Assembly (NCBI RefSeq): GCF_003259695.1
Contig: NZ_PZJH01000003.1
Location: 62,001 to 126,000 of the forward strand
DNA: 64,000 nucleotides
Direction: 5' to 3'
Source: Macrococcus epidermidis
GTDB taxonomy: Bacteria; Bacillota; Bacilli; Staphylococcales; Staphylococcaceae
The notes under the pieces were generated by a model. That model had not been told where the DNA came from, made no database searches, and saw nothing but the letters and a program-made list of their open reading frames with translations. The position numbers were made by a program, and so were the translations under genes. Of this stretch, positions 40,476 through 49,184 are shown piece by piece (positions within the stretch are counted from its first letter, which is position 1; the number at the start of each line of letters is the position of its first letter).

Positions 40476-41183
40476 TAAAAAATGCAATATATCTGTATAA
40501 AGTTTTTCTTTATCCTTACTTACTGTCATTAAATGGCCGGCATTAGCATAATGATCAATAAATTTTTTGGACTGAATACTGTTGTAAATAAATTGAGCAC
40601 TGTCATGATAGCTCGTATCATCCCGATTACCATACAGTATGATTGTCGAACTATTGATTTTATTTAAGTTGTTCATTATATCTTTAATATAATCAACAAA
40701 CTTACTGGCACCTGTGTAATTATCGATAAGCTGATAATTTGATTCAGGAAAAGGCTCAGAAGAAATGACTTTGTGCATTCTCGGTGCAAATTGTTTCAAA
40801 CGGTATTTTATACCTTCAGGATCTTTTTTCATCGGAACACTCATCACGATAATTTGATTAACATCGTATTTTTCTGCGAGCTTAAGTGAAAATAGACCGC
40901 CTAAAGAGACACCAATTATAGAGATATTATTATATTGTTCCTTTAATTTTAAAAAGCTATCTTCAACTGTTTGCCACCAGTTATCGATATCATATTTCAC
41001 AAAATCCTGGATAGGCAATCCGTGCCCTGGATAGGATGGGATAAGCACCGTGTATCCTTGCTCGTGTAGATGGTAGCCCAGTTGTTTAACGTCTCTAACT
41101 GTTCCGGTAAATGTATGAAGAAGAAGTATCGCGTGTTCATTTCCTTCTAAAAATATGGGATCTGGATTTTTTACTTTTATCAT
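40461..41183 (-). CDS. Carboxylesterase, Est30-like alpha/beta hydrolase
   Basis: 240 residues, cytosolic. ILLLHTFTGTVRDVKQLGYHLHEQGYTVLIPSYPGHG (oxyanion region), nucleophile GVSLGGLFSLKLAEKY (Ser), Asp in LYGNRDDTSYHDSAQ and His in NAGHLMTVSKDKE give a complete triad in the order of the Geobacillus Est30 carboxylesterase. Natural substrate unknown. GGAGG lies ahead of the ATG. It is convergent with the orphan permease pair and divergent from the AlkD-like gene. Confidence 0.85.
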   Translation of the reverse strand: MIKVKNPDPIFLEGNEHAILLLHTFTGTVRDVKQLGYHLHEQGYTVLIPSYPGHGLPIQDFVKYDIDNWWQTVEDSFLKLKEQYNNISIIGVSLGGLFSLKLAEKYDVNQIIVMSVPMKKDPEGIKYRLKQFAPRMHKVISSEPFPESNYQLIDNYTGASKFVDYIKDIMNNLNKINSSTIILYGNRDDTSYHDSAQFIYNSIQSKKFIDHYANAGHLMTVSKDKEKLYTDILHFLRQDI

Positions 41184-41256
41184 TGGAGTACCTCCATAGT
41201 AATCAGTATAATAAATGTAATATTCATTATACTACGAGTAACAGGGAGATGGAAAA

Positions 41257-41964
41257 ATGACGTTTGAAGAAGTGATGGCAGAACTTGAATCTCTTGGCAA
41301 AGAACGTATGAAGAAAATATATATGGGCAATGGCGCAAAAGAACCTTTATTCGGTGTAGCAACGGGTGCAATGAAGCCAATGCGTAAAATAATCAAGAAA
41401 GATCAGGAGCTTGCAGATAAGCTATATGCGACTGGTAACTATGATGCAATGTATTTCGCAGGTGTAATTGCAGATCCCAATGCTATGACAGAAGAAGATT
41501 ATGAGCGATGGATTGACGGCGCATACTTTTATATGTTATCTGATTATGTTGTAGCAGTAACGCTCTCAGAAGCAGATATTGCGCAGCAAATTGCGGATAA
41601 ATGGATTGATTCTGGAGAGGATTTAAAGATGAGTGCCGGCTGGAACTGCTATAGTTGGTTACTTGGACATAAGAAAGATGATACATTTGATACCGAAAAG
41701 TTAAGTAAGATGCTAGATCGCGCTGAGAAAGAAATTCATACTGCTCCTGATAGAACGAAAGTAGGGATAGGTAACTTTATTCAATGTGTAGCAATTTCAT
41801 ATGTAGATTTACATGATAAAGCAACAACAGTTGCAAAGTCAGTTGGTGCCGTACCATTTAATCGAGAGCACAAACCAACTGGCGAAGTGAAACCATTAGA
41901 GACGATTGAGAAAGCGATTGAGAAAAATAGGATTGGTTTCAAACGTAAATATGTACGCTGTTAG
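41257..41964 (+). CDS. DNA alkylation repair (AlkD-like, HEAT) protein
   Basis: 235 residues, all-helical. FEEVMAELESLGKERMKKIYMGNGAKEPLFGVATGAMKPMRKIIKK is the start seen in AlkD-related proteins, followed by helical repeats with YFAGVIADP, DYVVAVTLSEADIAQQIADKWIDSGEDLKMSAGWNCYSWLLGHK, and HTAPDRTKVGIGNFIQCVAISYVDLHDKA. Close relatives are annotated as DNA alkylation repair enzymes, but I cannot confirm the catalytic Trp/Asp/Arg set, so a non-repair role is open. GGGAGATGG precedes the ATG. Confidence 0.65.
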   Translation: MTFEEVMAELESLGKERMKKIYMGNGAKEPLFGVATGAMKPMRKIIKKDQELADKLYATGNYDAMYFAGVIADPNAMTEEDYERWIDGAYFYMLSDYVVAVTLSEADIAQQIADKWIDSGEDLKMSAGWNCYSWLLGHKKDDTFDTEKLSKMLDRAEKEIHTAPDRTKVGIGNFIQCVAISYVDLHDKATTVAKSVGAVPFNREHKPTGEVKPLETIEKAIEKNRIGFKRKYVRC

Positions 41965-41966
41965 TA

Positions 41967-41994
41967 TTTACAGAATATAATAAATTGATATAAT
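41967..41994 (+). promoter_or_regulatory. Promoter of the MFS gene
   Basis: TTTACA (41967-41972), 16-nt spacer, TATAAT (41989-41994), beginning right after the AlkD-like stop. Predicted start of RNA near 42001, leaving a leader of about 75 nt before the MFS ATG. Confidence 0.7.
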
Positions 41995-42031
41995 GAACTA
42001 AATAGGTGACAATTAATTTTGTTGGCAACTT

Positions 42032-42066
42032 GCAGCGCCTTCCATTTGGAAGGTGCTATTTTTTTG
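42032..42066 (+). terminator. Terminator inside the MFS leader (probable attenuator)
   Basis: AGCGCCTTCC, loop ATTT, GGAAGGTGCT and a T7 run that ends directly at GGAGG, the ribosome binding site of the MFS gene. Since a strong promoter lies upstream, the hairpin would stop that transcript unless countered. No obvious antiterminator partner was found by eye. Confidence 0.8.
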
Positions 42067-42076
42067 GAGGATAAAT

Positions 42077-43216
42077 ATGAATAAGAATCTATTAATACTG
42101 GCTATGCTTACATTTCTTGCAGGTCTTACCGAGCTAGTGGTCTCAGGTATATTGCCTTATATTGCGAAAGATTATCATGTATCAATTCCGATGGCAGGTA
42201 ATTTGATAACAATTTTTGCGTTATTTTTTGCGCTTGCAGGACCGATATTGATGTCGTCAACAGCAGCATTCAATAGAAAAAAGCTACTGATTGGTTTCAT
42301 CATATTATTTATTTTTGGGAATGTATTGAGTGCGTTAAGCATAAGTTTTACGATGCTACTAATATCCAGGGTTATTCTTGCGATATGTGTTTCAATGTTA
42401 ATTGGCCTCGGGTTATCATTATCGGTCAATGTAGTTTCTCAAAGTTTTCAAACGAAAGCCATTAGTATGATAATGATGAGTATAAGTGGTTCACTCGTGT
42501 TAGGAATTCCACTCGGTATATTAATTACAGAACGATTCAATTGGCAGATGATCTTTTTGTTTGCGGCCACTCTATCTTTAATTATTTTAATTTTAGTAAT
42601 TTTATTTTTTCCGAGTATTCCAGGAAAAGAAGCGACGTCATTTTTTAGTCAGTGGGGCGCTTTGAAAGATCATCGAATACTATTTACACATATGCAATCG
42701 TTCTTATTTTTTGTGGGTCAAAGCATTTTGTATATGTATTTAACCCCTTACTTTAATCAGTTAGGCTTACAAGCATCTATGGTAAGTCTGCTGTATTTAC
42801 TGTACGGTGTAAGTGGTATAGTCGGAAGTGGTTTAGGAAGTATATTTATAGAGAAACTAGGTGTTAAAAAGACATTAACGATGTTAATGACAGTTTATAT
42901 CTTTGTTTTACTTGCTTTTATTGTGACACAGTATAATGTATGGACATTAAGTATCAATGTCATGTTGTTAGGCCTAACTGGATGGTCGATGAATGCACCG
43001 ACACAAATGCGCTTAATTCAAATTTCAGATACAAATGCAGGTTTTAATCAAACATTTAGTACGTCATCTACACAATTTGGAATGGCACTCGGAGTAGCAA
43101 TAGGTGGTCTTATCATTGCCTGGCATTTACCATATAATGCTTTAATGATTGTAGGGAGTATATTTATTGTTTTAGCTTTGTTATCCATTAAATATTCTTA
43201 TAAAGCCGTTGATTAA
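42077..43216 (+). CDS. MFS transporter (DHA1/AraJ-like)
   Basis: About 379 residues with 12 hydrophobic segments. N-terminal LLILAMLTFLAGLTELVVSGILPYIAKDYHVSIPMAGNLITIFALFFALAGPILM is the DHA1 layout (first helix with G-x-x-E, then motif A region). The second half begins QSFLFFVGQSILYMYLTPYFNQLGL. Such carriers export drugs, sugars or metabolites by proton exchange; substrate unknown. ATG at 42077 has GGAGG ahead; upstream in-frame codons fall within the terminator. Its leader suggests inducible expression. Confidence 0.85.
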   Translation: MNKNLLILAMLTFLAGLTELVVSGILPYIAKDYHVSIPMAGNLITIFALFFALAGPILMSSTAAFNRKKLLIGFIILFIFGNVLSALSISFTMLLISRVILAICVSMLIGLGLSLSVNVVSQSFQTKAISMIMMSISGSLVLGIPLGILITERFNWQMIFLFAATLSLIILILVILFFPSIPGKEATSFFSQWGALKDHRILFTHMQSFLFFVGQSILYMYLTPYFNQLGLQASMVSLLYLLYGVSGIVGSGLGSIFIEKLGVKKTLTMLMTVYIFVLLAFIVTQYNVWTLSINVMLLGLTGWSMNAPTQMRLIQISDTNAGFNQTFSTSSTQFGMALGVAIGGLIIAWHLPYNALMIVGSIFIVLALLSIKYSYKAVD

Positions 43217-43227
43217 TATATCAACGG
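43206..43227 (+). terminator. Hairpin at the end of the MFS gene
   Basis: CCGTTGAT (43206-43213) and ATCAACGG (43220-43227) with a 6-nt loop; the T-rich flank is interrupted (TTAATTTATTTT), so a weak terminator. Confidence 0.6.
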
Positions 43228-43319
43228 TTAATTTATTTTAAAAATTGACAATATTCTGACAAATGAATAAAATGAAACTTGGGAGGAATTTTTACACGAC
43301 ATAAAGGGGAGATGATTTC

Positions 43320-43631
43320 ATGAATCAACAGGATTATAACAAAATTGCAGCATCGAAAGATTTCAATGATTTAGTTGCAGCGAGAAAAAAGTTTATTTTT
43401 CCGATTACGTTGTTCTTTATCGTTGCGACATTGCTCTTTCCGATTCTGACAGGTTATACGACAATTTTGAATAATATTGCTTTCTGGAATATTTCATGGG
43501 CATGGATTTATGCATTCTTATTATTTGTGATGGTCTGGACATTAGTCACAATTTATATGCGTAAAGCGAAGCAGTTCGATGCCGCAAGTGAGCGAATCAT
43601 TAATGAGTATAAAAGGGGGTCTCGCTCATGA
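43320..43631 (+). CDS. DUF485 membrane protein (YjcH-like)
   Basis: 103 residues, two hydrophobic segments (about 23-45 and 58-78) with FNDLVAARKKFIFPITLFFIVATLLFPILTGYT at the front, as in DUF485/YjcH. These genes precede actP-type acetate symporters, and this one overlaps the next symporter gene by 4 bp. It is probably an accessory subunit. Confidence 0.88.
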   Translation: MNQQDYNKIAASKDFNDLVAARKKFIFPITLFFIVATLLFPILTGYTTILNNIAFWNISWAWIYAFLLFVMVWTLVTIYMRKAKQFDAASERIINEYKRGSRS

Positions 43632-45175
43632 ATATGACAGTCATTATTATGTTCTTATTTTTTGTAAGTTTAACGCTACTTATTACATATTTTGCTTCAA
43701 AAAGAACGAATTCTGCTGAAGATTTTTATACAGCGGGTGGAGGTTTAACAGGCTGGCAAAATGGTTTAGCGATTGCAGGAGATTATTTATCGGCAGCATC
43801 ATTTCTAGGTATTGCGGGAGCTATCGCACTTTGGGGATTCGATGGCTTCTTCTATAGTATTGGCTATTTAACGGCATATTTAATCGTATTATACATCGTT
43901 GCTGAACCATTAAGAAATTTAGGGAAATATACTTTAGCAGATATGATCGCAGCACGTTTTGAATTAAAAAAAGTGCGAGCGATGGCTGCAGTTTCATCAA
44001 TCACGATAGTAATATTCTATATGTTAGCACAGCTTGTTGGAGCAGGTGCATTAATTCAACTGTTATTTAATATTCCATATACTTGGGCGGTTATTATTGT
44101 TGGCATTATGATGACGGTTTATGTATTGTTTGGGGGGATGACAGCAACAAGCTGGGTTCAAATGGTTAAAGCGATTCTTCTAATGGTTGGAACGCTCATC
44201 ATTTCTTTTCTAGTATTAAAATACTTTAATTTCAGCATTGCTGAAATGTTTGGTCAGATGAAAAATATTAAATCAGCTGACTTTAAAGGAGAATATATTA
44301 ATCCAGGTTCCCAAGGTAAATCACCTCTTGATAATATTTCGCTGATTATTGCCCTGTTATTTGGAACGGCAGGGTTACCACATATATTAATGCGTTTCTT
44401 TACGGTGAGTGATGCTAAAACAGCAAGAAGCTCTGTAATGTGGGCAACTTGGATTATCGGTATTTTTTATATTTTAACGATATTTTTAGGTTTTGGTGCT
44501 GCTAGTCTTTTATCTCGTGAGGAAATTATAAAAGCGAATCCTGCTGGAAATATGGCTGCACCGTTACTTGCAGATAAACTTGGTGGAGATTTGCTCATGT
44601 CATTTGTCTGTGCTGTAGCATTTGCAACGATTTTAGCAGTTGTTGCAGGCCTTGTGTTATCAGGAGCTTCTGCATTTGCACATGATATTTATGGTGAGAT
44701 TATTAAGAAGGGTAACATTAGTGAGAAAGAACAAATGAGTGCAGCAAAGATTGCCTCATTAGCAGTTTCTATTCTTTCGATTGTATTAGCGTTATTTGCA
44801 CAAAATATGAACGTTGCTTTCTTAGTATCATTGGCATTCTGTGTAGCAGCGAGTGCAAACTTACCGGTAATTGTTTATACGATATTCTGGAAGAGATTTA
44901 ATACGCAAGGTGCTATAGCAGGAATCGTTGTAGGACTTTTGACATCTATTATATTAGTGATTTTAAGTCCGAATGTTATGAACCCGGCAGGAACAGGTTT
45001 TATAAATATGGATCCTATTTTCCCGCTTGCTAATCCTGCGATTATTTCTGTTCCAGCAGGTTTTATTGCAGCATTCCTAGGTACATTTTTAGGTAAGGCA
45101 GATACAGAAGAGAAATTTAAGGAAGTTCAGGTCAAGTCAGTGACGGGTATCGCAACTTCAGAAGTTACACATTAA
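43628..45175 (+). CDS. Sodium:solute symporter, ActP-like (acetate/monocarboxylate)
   Basis: 515 residues, 13 hydrophobic segments. SAEDFYTAGGGLTGWQNGLAIAGDYLSAASFLGIAGAIALWGFDGFFYSIGYLTAYLIVLYIVAEPLRNLGKYTLADMIAARF is typical of the ActP subgroup of the SSS family, as is GTAGLPHILMRFFTVSDAKTARSSV. Likely imports acetate or a related monocarboxylate. Translation is coupled to the DUF485 gene (ATGA overlap). Confidence 0.88.
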   Translation: MNMTVIIMFLFFVSLTLLITYFASKRTNSAEDFYTAGGGLTGWQNGLAIAGDYLSAASFLGIAGAIALWGFDGFFYSIGYLTAYLIVLYIVAEPLRNLGKYTLADMIAARFELKKVRAMAAVSSITIVIFYMLAQLVGAGALIQLLFNIPYTWAVIIVGIMMTVYVLFGGMTATSWVQMVKAILLMVGTLIISFLVLKYFNFSIAEMFGQMKNIKSADFKGEYINPGSQGKSPLDNISLIIALLFGTAGLPHILMRFFTVSDAKTARSSVMWATWIIGIFYILTIFLGFGAASLLSREEIIKANPAGNMAAPLLADKLGGDLLMSFVCAVAFATILAVVAGLVLSGASAFAHDIYGEIIKKGNISEKEQMSAAKIASLAVSILSIVLALFAQNMNVAFLVSLAFCVAASANLPVIVYTIFWKRFNTQGAIAGIVVGLLTSIILVILSPNVMNPAGTGFINMDPIFPLANPAIISVPAGFIAAFLGTFLGKADTEEKFKEVQVKSVTGIATSEVTH

Positions 45176-45198
45176 AGAAAAATAAGAAATTCTCCCAT

Positions 45199-45240
45199 AA
45201 TAATAAGCCAAAGACGTTAATATGTCTTTGGTTTATTATG
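45199..45240. terminator. Bidirectional terminator
   Basis: ATAATAAGCCAAAGAC pairs with GTCTTTGGTTTATTAT around an 8-nt loop (stem ends 45200 and 45239; one G-T pair). Lies between the symporter gene and the convergent hrtA. Confidence 0.85.
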
Positions 45241-45247
45241 TTTATAT

Positions 45248-45919
45248 TTATCTTTCTTTTACCATCTTTCCACCTTCTAAACGATAAAGATGATCGGCAT
45301 ATTTAAAAATACGATCATCGTGAGTGATGATGATACACGCACTTTGTTGTGCTTTTACACGTTCACGAATCGCTTCAATGACTTGTGTTGCACGCTCAAA
45401 GTCAAGACTTGCTGTAGGTTCGTCAGCAAGTATTAATGAAGGTTCATTCATGAAGGCTCGTGCAATGGCAACACGTTGTTTTTCTCCACCCGATAAATTT
45501 TTAGGATATTGTTTTGTACGATGTCCAAGACCGAAAGTGTTGAGTAATTCATCAGCACGTTTACTTGCTGTTTTTTTATCCATTTTATTTTCAAGCGCTA
45601 CGTGCATCAATTGTTCTTTCACTTTTAAGAATGGAACAAGATGTGAGGCTTGAAAGATAAAGCCTATTTCACTTAAACGAAGTTGTGTAAGTTCATGCTG
45701 TTTCAATGTAGTTATTGATTTATTCTCAATCAGTACATCACCACGCGCTGGTTTAAGTAATGCACCAATAATCGTGAGTAGTGTACTTTTCCCGGAACCA
45801 GATGGACCATATAGACATACGATTTCACCTGGTGCGACTTCAAAATTGATATCTTTTAATACTGTTACTTCAGTATCACCTTGTTTAAATGATTTTGTAA
45901 GATGTTTCACGTGAATCAT
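45248..45919 (-). CDS. hrtA: Haem efflux ABC ATPase HrtA
   Basis: 223 residues, the length of S. aureus HrtA. Walker [11 protein letters not shown]-loop [14 protein letters not shown], signature NLSGGEKQR, Walker [13 protein letters not shown] and switch His IITHDDRI are complete; the sequence belongs to the LolD/MacB-type ATPases. With HrtB it protects cells from excess haem. It starts 1 bp past the hrtB stop, and the pair is divergent from hssRS as in S. aureus. Confidence 0.92.
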   Translation of the reverse strand: MIHVKHLTKSFKQGDTEVTVLKDINFEVAPGEIVCLYGPSGSGKSTLLTIIGALLKPARGDVLIENKSITTLKQHELTQLRLSEIGFIFQASHLVPFLKVKEQLMHVALENKMDKKTASKRADELLNTFGLGHRTKQYPKNLSGGEKQRVAIARAFMNEPSLILADEPTASLDFERATQVIEAIRERVKAQQSACIIITHDDRIFKYADHLYRLEGGKMVKER

Positions 45920-45920
45920 A

Positions 45921-46946
45921 TTATTCTCCTCCTATTGCTTCTATTGGATCAATCTTAAGCACCTTGATGATAGATAACATTACACCAATAAACGATACAA
46001 ATAAGAACAGTCCAGCTAGAATCATAATAAGATTATTATTTAGATAAAATGGCATGCCTGGTGGCATAAAGTTATTGATAGCGGTAATAATAAAGATAGC
46101 TAATGACACACTAAAAATTACTATAATAAATACTTCCTGAATCAGTTTAAATATAAGTTTTTTATGACTTGTTCCAATCGCTTTTAAAATGCCGTATTCA
46201 GTTGTCTTCTGAATCGTAATGATATAGAAGAATACCGTGATGACGATAGCTGAGATTAAAAATAAGAAAAATACCATTAAGTTTAAAGGCATTTGCTCAG
46301 CTTCATAACTTGGGATAGCTTTCATCGCATCTTCAGGTGTTATGATTTTAGAATGTTTTAAGTCTTGTTTTAACTCTTTAATTGAAACATTGTCTAATAC
46401 ATGTTGATTAATGATTGCTGTGTTGATAGCTTCATGTGGTACAACTTTGTTATAAGTTGCTTGATTAACAAGACCTACAGGCATGTGCGAATACATTTGA
46501 AATTTTTCAAAGTCTGAAATACGTAAACTTTCATTGCTATCTACAATATTTAGTTTATCTTTTAAGTCATACGACTTGTTAAGATGAACATCTAGAGCGA
46601 CATCGCCATCTTTTGGCAATGCATGTAATTTAGAAATGGTAGTCAGTAAAAACTTATCGTTGTTTTGAATTTTAATCGGTTGCATCTGAACTAAAGGAAT
46701 ATTAAAATCTTTTAAAACTTTTACATCTTCTTTATCAAGTGGTGCGTTGAGCAAATTGTTATCTGCATCTTCTGAAACGACAAAATACTTACCATCCATA
46801 TGTTCTATAAATGAAATATTATCTTTTCCTAAACCCTGTGCTAAACTTGAAACAAATAATACCAGAAATGCTAATAGAAATATGATTGCTGCAATCAATA
46901 CATATTTCATTTTGTAATACTTAATTTCTTTAAGTGCTAAATTCAT
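45921..46946 (-). CDS. hrtB: Haem efflux ABC permease HrtB
   Basis: About 341 residues. One N-terminal membrane segment (KYVLIAAIIFLLAFLVLFVSSLAQGL), a large outside domain (about 45-225) and three C-terminal segments with the FtsX/MacB coupling region ITIQKTTEYGILKAIGTSHKKLIFKLIQEVF. ATG at 46946 has AAAGGTGAT ahead; the longer frame upstream runs through the HssR box and is not coding. First gene of hrtBA in this transcript. Confidence 0.9.
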   Translation of the reverse strand: MNLALKEIKYYKMKYVLIAAIIFLLAFLVLFVSSLAQGLGKDNISFIEHMDGKYFVVSEDADNNLLNAPLDKEDVKVLKDFNIPLVQMQPIKIQNNDKFLLTTISKLHALPKDGDVALDVHLNKSYDLKDKLNIVDSNESLRISDFEKFQMYSHMPVGLVNQATYNKVVPHEAINTAIINQHVLDNVSIKELKQDLKHSKIITPEDAMKAIPSYEAEQMPLNLMVFFLFLISAIVITVFFYIITIQKTTEYGILKAIGTSHKKLIFKLIQEVFIIVIFSVSLAIFIITAINNFMPPGMPFYLNNNLIMILAGLFLFVSFIGVMLSIIKVLKIDPIEAIGGE

Positions 46947-46992
46947 AATGATCACCTTTCTCGTTTTGTTGATAGTGTTATCATAAACAATC

Positions 46993-47012
46993 AATATGAA
47001 CAGAATATGAAC
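46993..47012. promoter_or_regulatory. HssR direct-repeat box
   Basis: AATATGAAC (46993-47001) and AATATGAAC (47004-47012) are exact direct repeats two bases apart. On the minus strand they read as two GTTCATATT units with a 2-nt gap, the published S. aureus HssR site. The box lies between hrtB and hssR and so can act on hrtBA and perhaps hssRS. Confidence 0.9.
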
Positions 47013-47027
47013 AAAGGAGTATATTGG

Positions 47028-47699
47028 ATGAAAAATAAAATTTTAATTGTAGATGATGAACAAAGTATAAGAAATCAAGTGGTGGAAGGATTTATAAAAC
47101 ATCATTATGAAGTATATAGCGCAGGTAGTGGAGAGGCTGCTCTTAAAGTTCTGGAAAATGAGAAGATAGATTTGTGTGTAGTTGATATTATGATGCCCGG
47201 AATGAACGGATTTGAATTATGTGAAGCGATAAAAGAGAGTCATCAACTGCCGGTTATTATGCTTACAGCACGTGATGCGTTGGGTGATAAACGCATCGCA
47301 TTTGAAGCGGGTAGTGATGACTATGTTACAAAGCCTTTTGAATTTGACGAATTACTTTTTAGAGCGAATGCAATCTTGAAACGTTATAACTTAGATATCA
47401 CATCAATTAAAATAGGAAATGTGGAACTAGACCAGGATACATATGAACTCCATATACATCAGGATACACTTTATTTGCCACGTAAAGAATTTGAACTACT
47501 GTATTATTTAGTTAAACATCAACCTAATATTGCTACGCGTGAGCAATTAATTGAAGCAATTTGGGGGCTTGATTTTGAGGGAGATGAACGTACCGTGGAT
47601 GTTCATATTAAACGTATACGGAAGCGATTAGAAAATTATGATACGCAAATGGAAATCGTAACAGTACGTGGTGTAGGGTATAAGGTGCATCATGTTTAA
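47028..47699 (+). CDS. hssR: Haem response regulator HssR
   Basis: 223 residues, OmpR/PhoB type. Receiver domain with acidic pocket DDE (9-11), phosphorylation Asp53 (VVDIMMPGMNG), Thr in MLTARD and Lys in VTKPF. C-terminal winged helix with LPRKEFELLYYLVKHQPNIATREQLIEAIWG and the recognition helix region RTVDVHIKRIRKRL, GVGYK. ATG at 47028 has AAAGGAG ahead. Turns on hrtAB after phosphorylation by HssS. Overlaps hssS by 8 bp. Confidence 0.93.
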   Translation: MKNKILIVDDEQSIRNQVVEGFIKHHYEVYSAGSGEAALKVLENEKIDLCVVDIMMPGMNGFELCEAIKESHQLPVIMLTARDALGDKRIAFEAGSDDYVTKPFEFDELLFRANAILKRYNLDITSIKIGNVELDQDTYELHIHQDTLYLPRKEFELLYYLVKHQPNIATREQLIEAIWGLDFEGDERTVDVHIKRIRKRLENYDTQMEIVTVRGVGYKVHHV

Positions 47700-49041
47700 A
47701 CATTTATCTACAAGGTTTATTGTTACAACGCTTCATGTCATGCTCATTAGTGCAGTAATTGCTTTTGTAATTTCTAATATGTATTATCACGTCATATTGA
47801 AAGAACAAAATGATGCAAGGGTGACGCAAGTATTATTATCTCAAAAAAAATATATTGAAAAACACCCTGAAATAAAACCACAAGCGTTTTTTGCGCAACT
47901 TGGGAATTTGAATTTTCAAGTACTGGCAATCAATAACCATGATTTAAAAGAAAATTATGGAACAAAATTTAGATTAGATAACCTCAAATTAGATACGATT
48001 AAAATGGAACGAGATGGCGTTTATCACGGTATTAAAAATCGTCCATTCAATCTATTTATCACTGGATTTTTTGATAATGAATCAATAAATACAGTAGGCA
48101 CGAAAATGCAGATCAATCATCAGCAATATACAGTATTTATAAGACCGGATGTTGGTGAAAGTATGCATGAATTTCGATCATTTTTAGCGGTATTACTGCT
48201 TTTAACGATTGTCATATCAATATTGCTCGTCTTTATTTCTTCTAAGTTTATTGTGCATCCAGTAATCGAACTAAAAAAAGCTGCACAACGTATTGGTGAG
48301 CAGAGTGGTTATCAAACCTCGGTTAATCGTAAAGATGAATTAGGTGTCCTTGCTGAAGAAATGAATGAGATGAGTAAGAAGCTAAAGCAACATGAGGAAA
48401 TCAATCAGCGCTTTGTGGCAAATGTAAGTCATGAAATACAATCTCCAATTACAAATTTAATCGGACAAATAAAAAAATTGAAAGAAACACAAGATTTGAG
48501 TTTACTTAATCAGATTGAACATCAATCATTACGTTTAAGTGGTCTGACGAAGCAGTTATTACTTTTAGCCTCAATTGAGCAGAATAAAATATCATTAACG
48601 AAACAAAACTTTAATTTTAAAATGCTTATTCAGGAAGTTATTCGAGATAATATGTACACTATTAATCAGAAAGATATATTTTTGAGTACCACGTTAGAAG
48701 ATGTATATGTCCTGGGAAATAGAGATTTATGCTATCAAATGATTACTAATTTATTATCGAATGCGATTAAATATAGTCCGAATGACAGTGAAATTCATAT
48801 TGAACTGAAAGAAGAACAGAATAATAAACAATTCATTATTGAAGATCATGGTTATGGGATGACTGATGAGACGAGAAAAATGATTTTTGAGCGTTTCTAT
48901 AAGTCGAATGTGAACGAAGATAATGTCACTTCAAATGGTCTAGGCATGGCAATCGTTAAAGTGATATTAGATGTACATGACTTTACTATCGATATTGATA
49001 GTGAAATAGATATGGGAACAACGATAAAAATCAAACTTTAA
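47692..49041 (+). CDS. hssS: Haem sensor histidine kinase HssS
   Basis: 449 residues. Two membrane segments (about 9-31 and 164-186) enclose an outside sensor domain; then HAMP (VHPVIELKKAAQRIGEQSGYQ), a dimerisation helix with His247 in VSHEIQSPI, and the ATPase boxes NLLSNAIKYSPN (N box), DHGYGM (G1), FERFYKSN (F) and GLGMAIVK (G2). It senses haem-related stress and phosphorylates HssR. Coupled to hssR. Confidence 0.93.
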   Translation: MFKHLSTRFIVTTLHVMLISAVIAFVISNMYYHVILKEQNDARVTQVLLSQKKYIEKHPEIKPQAFFAQLGNLNFQVLAINNHDLKENYGTKFRLDNLKLDTIKMERDGVYHGIKNRPFNLFITGFFDNESINTVGTKMQINHQQYTVFIRPDVGESMHEFRSFLAVLLLLTIVISILLVFISSKFIVHPVIELKKAAQRIGEQSGYQTSVNRKDELGVLAEEMNEMSKKLKQHEEINQRFVANVSHEIQSPITNLIGQIKKLKETQDLSLLNQIEHQSLRLSGLTKQLLLLASIEQNKISLTKQNFNFKMLIQEVIRDNMYTINQKDIFLSTTLEDVYVLGNRDLCYQMITNLLSNAIKYSPNDSEIHIELKEEQNNKQFIIEDHGYGMTDETRKMIFERFYKSNVNEDNVTSNGLGMAIVKVILDVHDFTIDIDSEIDMGTTIKIKL

Positions 49042-49148
49042 AAAGCATAATAAGTGATTAACTAGCTTAAAGTAACAAATAAATAATCAGAATTATTTTT
49101 CGGATTAATTGAGGCTTATAGGTTCGTTTTGTGCTATCAGATATAATT

Positions 49149-49174
49149 AGGAGTATATAGTAAATTATACTCCT
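49149..49174 (+). promoter_or_regulatory. Inverted repeat at the start region of the zinc-ribbon gene
   Basis: AGGAGTATA (49149-49157) and TATACTCCT (49166-49174) form a 9-bp inverted repeat. TATAAT (49142-49147) lies just before it and the GGAGG binding site directly after it, so it is placed for a repressor or an RNA hairpin near the ribosome site. Confidence 0.45.
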
Positions 49175-49184
49175 GGAGGTTATT

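Noticed and set aside
42006..42074. 22-codon leader ORF in the MFS leader (GTG start)
   Set aside because: It would begin about 5 nt after the predicted RNA start and has no Shine-Dalgarno, so I do not list it as a gene; kept only as a note with the attenuator.
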